Positions 38,550 to 45,049 of a stretch of 45,049 nucleotides of DNA are shown piece after piece. A program made the position numbers and the translations under genes. Within the stretch, counting starts at the first letter, position 1; every line of letters begins with the position of its first letter. The notes under the pieces were generated by a model that worked only from the letters and a program-made list of their open reading frames with translations, did no database searches and was not told the origin of the DNA. Source of the DNA: Actinomycetota bacterium (GTDB lineage: Bacteria > Actinomycetota > Thermoleophilia > RBG-16-64-13); assembly GCA_012514635.1 (NCBI GenBank), contig JAAYZX010000016.1, forward strand, positions 1-45,049. Direction: 5' to 3'.

Positions 38550-39713
38550 CTACGATGCGTTCCGCGTCCGGGTCCGGTAATTCGGTACCTGGTTGAGGAG
38601 ATCCGGTCCGGCAGCTGCAAGTAGCGCGTACACTTCGCTGATGTCCTCCAGCGACAGCATCCCTATTAAGTGGCCGTCATCCACCACAGGCAGCGCCTTC
38701 AGACCGGCACCGCGCATGCGCGCAAATGCGTCGTAGACAGATTCGGAAGGCGAAATGCTGGGGACGTCCTGTCGCATGGCTTGGGATACCGGATAGTATC
38801 GACCGTGCCGGCTCAACGCATCTATCAAGCGATCGCGCGTGAGCAGGCCCAGCAGCTCACCGTCTTCGTTGATGACCAAGAAATCCTCTTGGTAGGTGTG
38901 GAACAGGCGGGCGGCCAACTCCCCTACCACCTGAGTGGGGCGTGCGTACTCGATATTAGTATTGACGGCTTGGCCCACAGTGAGCGGCCTCAAAACCCTG
39001 CCCGTCTCCTCTCCCCGACCCTCCGCCTGGGCTCCAAAGAAGATGAACACCGCAATTAGCAGCAGGAAGATGCCACCTCCCAACAGGCCCCACAGCCCCA
39101 ACCCGAGCGCCAGTGCCTGACCTACACGAACCGCCACTTGGGTAGCGCGTACCCGCCCCAGCCTCATAGCCAGAAGCGCACGGAACACTCTACCGCCGTC
39201 GAGCGGAAATGCCGGCAACAGGTTGAAAGCAGCCAGCGTCAAGTTCACCACTGTTAGATACAGATAGGCACCCTTGAAACTAGGCTCCAGCAGCATGCGA
39301 CCAAACGCTTCTAGACTCGCCAGCTCTCCAGGCGCATAGATGAAAAAGGCCCCGATCACCATTGCAAACCCGATAACAAGGTTGGAGAGGGGACCCGCTA
39401 CGGCAATAAGCAGCTCTTTGCGTGGTTCTTTGGGAATCTCCGCCATCTGCGCCATTCCGCCAATGGGCAGCAGAGTAATGCCCTTCACCTCCACACCGAA
39501 ATACTGCGCCACACGCGAATGGGTCAGCTCGTGGATGGTGACCAACCCGAACAAGAGAATCACCAGCAACGCACCGTAAAATGCACCCAGCCATCCGCCC
39601 GGTTCGTAGACACCGCCCCATAAGTACGCAAAGTAGACCACAATCAAAAGGAAGGTGATGTGAACCTTGACGTCAATACCGAATACACGAAACAACTTCA
39701 GTGACGCACGCAT
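38550..39713 (-). CDS. M50 (site-2 protease) family metallopeptidase with CBS domain pair
   Basis: TIHELTHSRVAQYFG HExxH-like; NLLPAFPLDGGRVFRALLA; CBS-type C-terminus. Confidence 0.9.
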   Translation of the reverse strand: MRASLKLFRVFGIDVKVHITFLLIVVYFAYLWGGVYEPGGWLGAFYGALLVILLFGLVTIHELTHSRVAQYFGVEVKGITLLPIGGMAQMAEIPKEPRKELLIAVAGPLSNLVIGFAMVIGAFFIYAPGELASLEAFGRMLLEPSFKGAYLYLTVVNLTLAAFNLLPAFPLDGGRVFRALLAMRLGRVRATQVAVRVGQALALGLGLWGLLGGGIFLLLIAVFIFFGAQAEGRGEETGRVLRPLTVGQAVNTNIEYARPTQVVGELAARLFHTYQEDFLVINEDGELLGLLTRDRLIDALSRHGRYYPVSQAMRQDVPSISPSESVYDAFARMRGAGLKALPVVDDGHLIGMLSLEDISEVYALLAAAGPDLLNQVPNYRTRTRNAS

Positions 39714-39927
39714 ATAATCAACTCCACATGGGCGGAAGATATCCTACTTCAGCAAGGGAACCGCGATCGTCTGCGCCGATAACTTCTATTCCCCATCCGC
39801 GCCTGTCGAAAACGGTCGGATACTGACGGGACCAGGCTCGTGTACATAACGCGTTAAGCGGGAATACAATACTGACACTTCTACCTTTCATCCCGCAGGA
39901 CAACGTGCAGACAGGAAGCGTTCACAG

Positions 39928-40413
39928 ATGAAACCAAAACGCAGGAGAGACACCGACAACCTGCACCAGTTGAAAGTTGAGGCCGACAGGTTACTGCTTG
40001 AACTCACCGGAGCAGACAGGGTATTCAGGCCGGCACACACGGCCTTTCGACCCAACACCGACGTATACCTTAGCAAGTCCCGAGAGGCATTGATCATCAA
40101 GCTCGAGTTGGCGGGTATCGATCCTTCTTCAGTCCATCTCGAAGCAGAAGAGCGCATGGTCCGCATCCGTGGCGAGCGCGTGGATACCAGCCGTGCCGAC
40201 AAAGTTTATCAACAGATGGAAATAGACTACGGGTTCTTCGAACGAGTGCTGAGTCTTCCCGTGGATGTGAACCCGCAGGAAGCCACTGCGCGTTACGATG
40301 ATGGCTTCCTGGAAGTCATCCTGCCCCTGCCTCCGCATTCGGGACTACGGAGGATCCCTGTCAACGTCAGGGACTCCGAACCGGACACGGATGAGAAGGG
40401 GAGCGCAACGTGA
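39928..40413 (+). CDS. Hsp20/alpha-crystallin small heat-shock protein
   Basis: PNTDVYLSKSREALIIKLELAGIDPSSVHLEAEERMVRIRGER...YDDGFLEVILP. Confidence 0.9.
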   Translation: MKPKRRRDTDNLHQLKVEADRLLLELTGADRVFRPAHTAFRPNTDVYLSKSREALIIKLELAGIDPSSVHLEAEERMVRIRGERVDTSRADKVYQQMEIDYGFFERVLSLPVDVNPQEATARYDDGFLEVILPLPPHSGLRRIPVNVRDSEPDTDEKGSAT

Positions 40414-42875
40414 GCGAACATACCCAAAACGATCGCATAGAGGAGATGATCGGCGATCTTCTAGGCTCTGCAGAAAACGAAGAGACACCCTCTGACATCG
40501 CCGACACCGAGAATCTCCCGGACACTCTACCCGTGCTACCCCTCAAAGAGACGGTGGTCTTCCCGGACACCATGATGCCCCTGGCGGTGGGACAACCGCG
40601 CTCGGTGCGTCTCATCGATGACGTGCTCGCCCGAGACCGCATCATGGCAGTTGTGGCCGTGAAGACGGAGGATGTAGAAGTGCCCACCCCGGCGGACTGC
40701 TACAACGTGGGAACGCTGGTGTCCGTGCAGAAGATGATCAAGGCTCCGGACGGAACACTTCGCATCGTTGTACAGGGAATAAGAAGGCTGTCCGTGGCCG
40801 AGTACGTATCAGAAGAACCCTTCCTGGTAGCGCGTGTTCACGAGTACCCAGACGTGGTTGAGGAGGGCAAGGAACTCGAGGCCCTCCAGCGCAACCTGGT
40901 ATCCATCTTCCTGCAAATAGTTAAATTGGTACCCTATCTCCCCGAAGAGTTGCAGATGGCCGCTGTGAACATCGAAGACCCGGCCACCCTGGGATACTTC
41001 ATTGCGTCGACCATGCGCACAAAGACGGCCGAGAAGCAGGAACTGCTGGAGGAGGTGGACGTCGCCAAGCGTCTGCGCCGCCTCACCGGCATCCTCAACC
41101 GCGAGCTCGAAGTCCTGGAACTCGGCACGAAAATTCAGAGCCAGGTGCAGTCGGAGATAGACAAGAACCAACGCGAGTACTTTCTCCGTCAACAACTCAA
41201 GACCATCCAGGAAGAACTGGGAGAGGTCGACGAGACCCAGGCAGAAGTCAACGAACTGCGCGAGCGAATCGACAGCGCAGAACTCCCAGAGGAAGCCGAT
41301 AAACAGGCCCGCCGCGAACTCGACCGCCTATCCAAGTTGCCCTCTGCGGCTGCAGAATACGGCGTCATCCGTACCTACTTGGACTGGATATTATCGCTGC
41401 CCTGGAATACGTCCACCGACGACAACCTGGACATCGCACACGCCCACGAAGTCCTGAACGCCGACCACTACGATCTCGAGGATGTCAAAGACCGCATACT
41501 CGAGTTCCTAGCCGTACAGAAGCTGAAGAAAGAGATCAGGAGCCCCATTCTCTGCTTCGTGGGACCGCCCGGCGTAGGCAAGACCAGCCTGGGCCAGAGC
41601 ATTGCGCGGGCCATGGAACGCAAGTTCGTCCGTATCAGCGTAGGCGGAGTTCGTGATGAAGCCGAGATACGTGGGCACCGTCGCACCTACATTGGAGCCA
41701 TGCCCGGCACGATCATGCGGGCCCTTCGCGACGCTGAGAGCAACAACCCCGTCTTCATGATCGATGAGATCGACAAGATGGGCGCTGATTGGCGCGGCGA
41801 CCCATCGAGCGCCATGCTCGAAGTCCTGGATCCGGAGCAACACACTACCTTCAGGGACCACTACCTAGACCTGCCGTTCGACCTCTCACGGGTCATGTTC
41901 ATCACTACAGCCAACATGCTGGACACTATCCCCGGCCCTCTCCAGGACCGTATGGAGATAATAAGCATCGCCGGTTATATCGAGGACGACAAAGTCCACA
42001 TCGCCCGCAACTACCTCATTCCACGCCAACTCGAGCGCAACGGCCTTACTGCCGAACAGCTCCAGTTCACGGACGACGCCATCCGCATAGTGATACAGAA
42101 CTACACGCGGGAAGCCGGAGTACGAAATTTGGAGCGCCAAATCGGCACCATCGCCCGTAAATTCGCACGCACGGTGGCGGAAGAGGGTAAAGAAAACTTG
42201 GTTGTCGCCGCCGAACAGATCCCCGATTATCTGGGCAAACAGCGTGTCTTTGCTGAGGGGAAACGTCGTACGGCCGATCCAGGCGTCGCTACCGGGCTGG
42301 CTTGGACGCCCACCGGAGGCGACATCCTTTTCATCGAGTCCCGCGCAATGCCGGGGACCGGTCGTCTAATCCTCACCGGGCAACTCGGCGACGTCATGAA
42401 GGAATCGGCACAGGCGGCCCTCACGTACATTCGCAGCATCGCTTCTTCCTATCGAATGGCCGCCGACTTTTTCAAAAAGCACGACATTCACGTCCACGTA
42501 CCGGCAGGCGCCGTGCCCAAAGACGGCCCCTCGGCCGGTGTAGCCATCGCAACTGCGCTGGCATCAATGGCAACCAACCGCCCGGTAGATTCCGATATCG
42601 CGCTGTCCGGCGAGGTCACCCTTACCGGACAGATACTCCCCGTAGGCGGTATCAAGGAGAAGGTTTTGGCGGCGCGTCGCGCAGGCATCCATACGGTCTA
42701 CCTACCGGACCGCAACGAGGCGGATGTGGAGGAGATCAAGCCGGAATTGGTTGAGGAAATCCAATTCCATTACGTGAGTCACGTCGACGAAGTGCTGAAG
42801 AAAGCACTGCTGAGGCGGCGCCGGGCGACCACGTCCAAGGCAAAGCCTAAAACGACACCCAAAACGGCGTCCTGA
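40410..42875 (+). CDS. lon: ATP-dependent Lon protease
   Basis: [29 protein letters not shown]...[20 protein letters not shown]...[18 protein letters not shown]. Confidence 0.96.
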   Translation: MSEHTQNDRIEEMIGDLLGSAENEETPSDIADTENLPDTLPVLPLKETVVFPDTMMPLAVGQPRSVRLIDDVLARDRIMAVVAVKTEDVEVPTPADCYNVGTLVSVQKMIKAPDGTLRIVVQGIRRLSVAEYVSEEPFLVARVHEYPDVVEEGKELEALQRNLVSIFLQIVKLVPYLPEELQMAAVNIEDPATLGYFIASTMRTKTAEKQELLEEVDVAKRLRRLTGILNRELEVLELGTKIQSQVQSEIDKNQREYFLRQQLKTIQEELGEVDETQAEVNELRERIDSAELPEEADKQARRELDRLSKLPSAAAEYGVIRTYLDWILSLPWNTSTDDNLDIAHAHEVLNADHYDLEDVKDRILEFLAVQKLKKEIRSPILCFVGPPGVGKTSLGQSIARAMERKFVRISVGGVRDEAEIRGHRRTYIGAMPGTIMRALRDAESNNPVFMIDEIDKMGADWRGDPSSAMLEVLDPEQHTTFRDHYLDLPFDLSRVMFITTANMLDTIPGPLQDRMEIISIAGYIEDDKVHIARNYLIPRQLERNGLTAEQLQFTDDAIRIVIQNYTREAGVRNLERQIGTIARKFARTVAEEGKENLVVAAEQIPDYLGKQRVFAEGKRRTADPGVATGLAWTPTGGDILFIESRAMPGTGRLILTGQLGDVMKESAQAALTYIRSIASSYRMAADFFKKHDIHVHVPAGAVPKDGPSAGVAIATALASMATNRPVDSDIALSGEVTLTGQILPVGGIKEKVLAARRAGIHTVYLPDRNEADVEEIKPELVEEIQFHYVSHVDEVLKKALLRRRRATTSKAKPKTTPKTAS

Positions 42876-42889
42876 CTGAGAGCGCGCCG

Positions 42890-43399
42890 ATGAATCCGTG
42901 CCACGAAACGCAGAGGGAGGCCGGGCCGCAGGCCGCGGCCTCCCCACCGCGCCACTGGCGCAACTTGGAGCCGGAGACCGTGTATACCGAGCTCCTACAT
43001 CCGGCCGACCTTTTTTTTGAGATCCACGGAAGATCTTTTTCGGAGCTGTGCGAACACGCACTGTACGCCCTGTTCCACAATATAGCGGAGCTCGATTCCG
43101 TGATGCCTCGATCCACCCAAACACTGCAGGCGTCGGCCTCCGCTCCGGCGGAGGCGCTACGCCGCTTGGTAGCGGAAGCGCTTGTTCTCTTCGATGCCGA
43201 GCACTTTCTCGCGGCCGGCTGCCAAGTGGACGTGTCAAATACCGCTCCCCTCACTCTAACTGCGGTGCTGTGGGGTGAAATGTTCGATCCCCGGCGGCAC
43301 GAACTGCTCAGCGAGATCAAGGCAGTGACCAGACACCAGTTGGCTGCAGATCAAGAGAAGACCGGACGGTGGCGGGCAACCATTCTTCTCGACGTCTGA
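42890..43399 (+). CDS. Archease-like protein
   Basis: LLHPADLFFEIHGRSFSELCEHALYALFHNIAELDSV..EALRRLVAEALVLFDAEHFLAAGCQVDV..GEMFDPRRHELLSEIKAVTRHQL; next to rtcB. Start could be GTG 42980. Confidence 0.8.
   Translation: MNPCHETQREAGPQAAASPPRHWRNLEPETVYTELLHPADLFFEIHGRSFSELCEHALYALFHNIAELDSVMPRSTQTLQASASAPAEALRRLVAEALVLFDAEHFLAAGCQVDVSNTAPLTLTAVLWGEMFDPRRHELLSEIKAVTRHQLAADQEKTGRWRATILLDV
42915..42944. repeat. GC-rich hairpin at archease 5' region
   Basis: GGGAGGCCG GGCC gca GGCC g CGGCCTCCC. Confidence 0.75.
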
Positions 43400-43417
43400 A
43401 TCGCGGGGACCCGCAAC

Positions 43418-43437
43418 CGGCGGCCGGCCGGCCGCCG
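43418..43437. repeat. 20-bp perfect GC palindrome between archease and rtcB
   Basis: CGGCGGCCGGCCGGCCGCCG. Confidence 0.9.
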
Positions 43438-43473
43438 ACAGTTTTCTGAAGTATCAGTAATCAGGAGGGACCG

Positions 43474-44928
43474 ATGAACACCACCCCACTCCCACCTCTC
43501 CATCGGAAAGGTGACGTGGTTTGGGAGATGGCGCGCACCGGCGACATGAAAGTACCCGGTCGAATCTACGCCGACTCCCAGATGATAGACGATCTCCACG
43601 AAGACCAGAGTCTGATGCAGGTCCACAACGTGGCGTGCCTGCCGGGAATAGTGCGGTATTCCATGGCCATGCCGGACATCCATTTTGGGTACGGCTTTCC
43701 CATCGGAGGCGTGGCCGCTTTTCGCATGGATTCCGGCGTGGTGTCGCCGGGCGGCGTAGGCTACGACATCAACTGTGGAGTAAGACTGCTGGGCACTTCG
43801 CTCACTGCCGACGACATCACCGGTAGAGTCAAGGGTATCGTTGATCAGTTCTTTCGCGATGTCCCGGCAGGTGTGGGTTCCGCAGGCGCCATCGCCAAGC
43901 TCAGTCGCGCCGAAGTCGGCAGTATCCTGGTCAAAGGTGCGGCGTGGGCCGTGGAGCACGGCTACGGACGCCCCGCCGATCTGGCGCACACTGAGGCGGA
44001 AGGCTGCCTGTCCGGAGCCGACCCGGAACTCATAAGCGATCGAGCTTTTCGGCGCGGTCTAGACCAAGTAGGTACCCTCGGCTCTGGGAACCACTTCTTG
44101 GAGCTGCAGGTAGTCGAAAAGATTTTCGCTCCGGAAGCCGCTACGGCATTCGGTCTGCGCCAAGGTCAGATCACGCTCATGGTGCATTGCGGTTCGCGCG
44201 GCTTCGGCTATCAGGTATGCGACGACTACCTAGAAGTCATGGAGCAGGCCGCCCACCGATACGAGATCACCATTCCCGACCGTCAACTCGCCTGTGCGCC
44301 ACTATCGTCATCGGAAGGCAAGGCCTATCTATCGGCCATGGCATGTGCCGCAAACTACGCATGGACCAACCGACAGATACTCACGCATCTAGTTGAGCGT
44401 GCCTTGATGAAGACCCTGTCCGTCTCCCGCGACTCACTCGACCTTCAACTCGTCTACGACGTAGCGCACAACATTGCCAAAATCGAACGTCATGAAGTGG
44501 ATGGAGAGACTCTGACACTGTGCGTACACAGGAAGGGGGCGACGCGGGCGTTTGGTCCTGATCAGAGCGAAGTCCCTGCCGACTACAGGAGCGTCGGCCA
44601 ACCCGTGCTGATCCCAGGGGACATGGGTACCGCATCATACGTGTGCGTAGGTACGCAAACGGCTATGGAGGAGACATTCGGCTCCACCTGTCACGGAGCA
44701 GGCCGCGTGCTGAGTCGCGCGCAGGCCCTCAAGCGCGCCAAAGGGCGCTCCATTGACCGCGAACTTAAACAGCACGGCATAGTGGCTCGTGCACAGAGCA
44801 GAAAGACTCTGGCCGAAGAGATGCCGGAAGCCTACAAGGACGTCGACTCAGTGGTGGACGTCATGCATCGCGCAGGAGTCTCGTTACGCGTGGCCCGTCT
44901 ACGCCCCCTAGGAGTGGTAAAGGGCTAG
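43474..44928 (+). CDS. rtcB: RNA ligase RtcB
   Basis: MAMPDIHFGYGFPIGGVAAFRMDSGVVSPGGVGYDINCGVRLL...GTLGSGNHFLELQVV...STCHGAGRVLSR. Confidence 0.96.
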   Translation: MNTTPLPPLHRKGDVVWEMARTGDMKVPGRIYADSQMIDDLHEDQSLMQVHNVACLPGIVRYSMAMPDIHFGYGFPIGGVAAFRMDSGVVSPGGVGYDINCGVRLLGTSLTADDITGRVKGIVDQFFRDVPAGVGSAGAIAKLSRAEVGSILVKGAAWAVEHGYGRPADLAHTEAEGCLSGADPELISDRAFRRGLDQVGTLGSGNHFLELQVVEKIFAPEAATAFGLRQGQITLMVHCGSRGFGYQVCDDYLEVMEQAAHRYEITIPDRQLACAPLSSSEGKAYLSAMACAANYAWTNRQILTHLVERALMKTLSVSRDSLDLQLVYDVAHNIAKIERHEVDGETLTLCVHRKGATRAFGPDQSEVPADYRSVGQPVLIPGDMGTASYVCVGTQTAMEETFGSTCHGAGRVLSRAQALKRAKGRSIDRELKQHGIVARAQSRKTLAEEMPEAYKDVDSVVDVMHRAGVSLRVARLRPLGVVKG

Positions 44929-45017
44929 GAGCCTGTCGGGAAATCCCCGCAGGTGAAGTCTAGACTCTCCCGGGCCGGGCGGGTAGTGTGGCTGGAAACC
45001 AACCAGGAGGCGCGCTC

Positions 45018-45049
45018 GTGGCCCGGGAGTTTCTGCCCTATGATCTCGA
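45018..45049 (+). CDS. Start of truncated CDS, possibly an IS-type transposase
   Basis: AGGAGG RBS then GTG GCC CGG GAG TTT CTG CCC TAT GAT CTC (MAREFLPYDL..), resembling recalled N-termini of IS1182-like/DUF772 transposases; only 10 codons visible. Confidence 0.35.
   Translation, partial: MAREFLPYDL

Overview
The window is about 45 kb of GC-rich bacterial chromosome, probably from an actinobacterial-type lineage (inferred from gene content only). Main blocks: tRNA-Glu and mscL; an SLH/glucosaminidase wall protein; a relic 3.2-kb element bounded by a tRNA-Lys gene and a copy of its 3' end; a large minus-strand run holding most de novo purine genes (purH, N, M, F, C, B, E, D, A), then dnaB-rplI-DUF2232-rpsR-ssb-rpsF; a split three-gene saccharopine-pathway (LKR / SDH / LOR-SDH domain) operon with an Lrp/AsnC regulator; a thiol-redox operon trxA - (new ORF) - Zn-ribbon - lgt - TlpA - ccdA; a LysR/YedF selenium-metabolism pair; UPF0182; an M50 protease; hsp20-lon; and archease-rtcB. 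The most exciting observation is that the ORF track hides two likely selenocysteine genes in the redox operon. (1) A TlpA/ResA-like lipoprotein has in-frame UGA at the first Cys of the CxxC motif (WASW-U-GAC). (2) A 109-aa YuzD/thioredoxin-fold-like protein has the motif CHSVGUGPS. Each UGA is followed by a compact hairpin at SECIS-like distance, and a YedF + LysR pair of the type linked to selenium metabolism lies 2-4 kb away. Other notable signals: a 98-bp three-way-junction DNA/RNA structure, recurrent GC-rich perfect palindromes at gene boundaries, a likely CTG start for rpsF, and a CsoR/CstR-like operator upstream of trxA. All calls come from reading the sequence; no database search was run.
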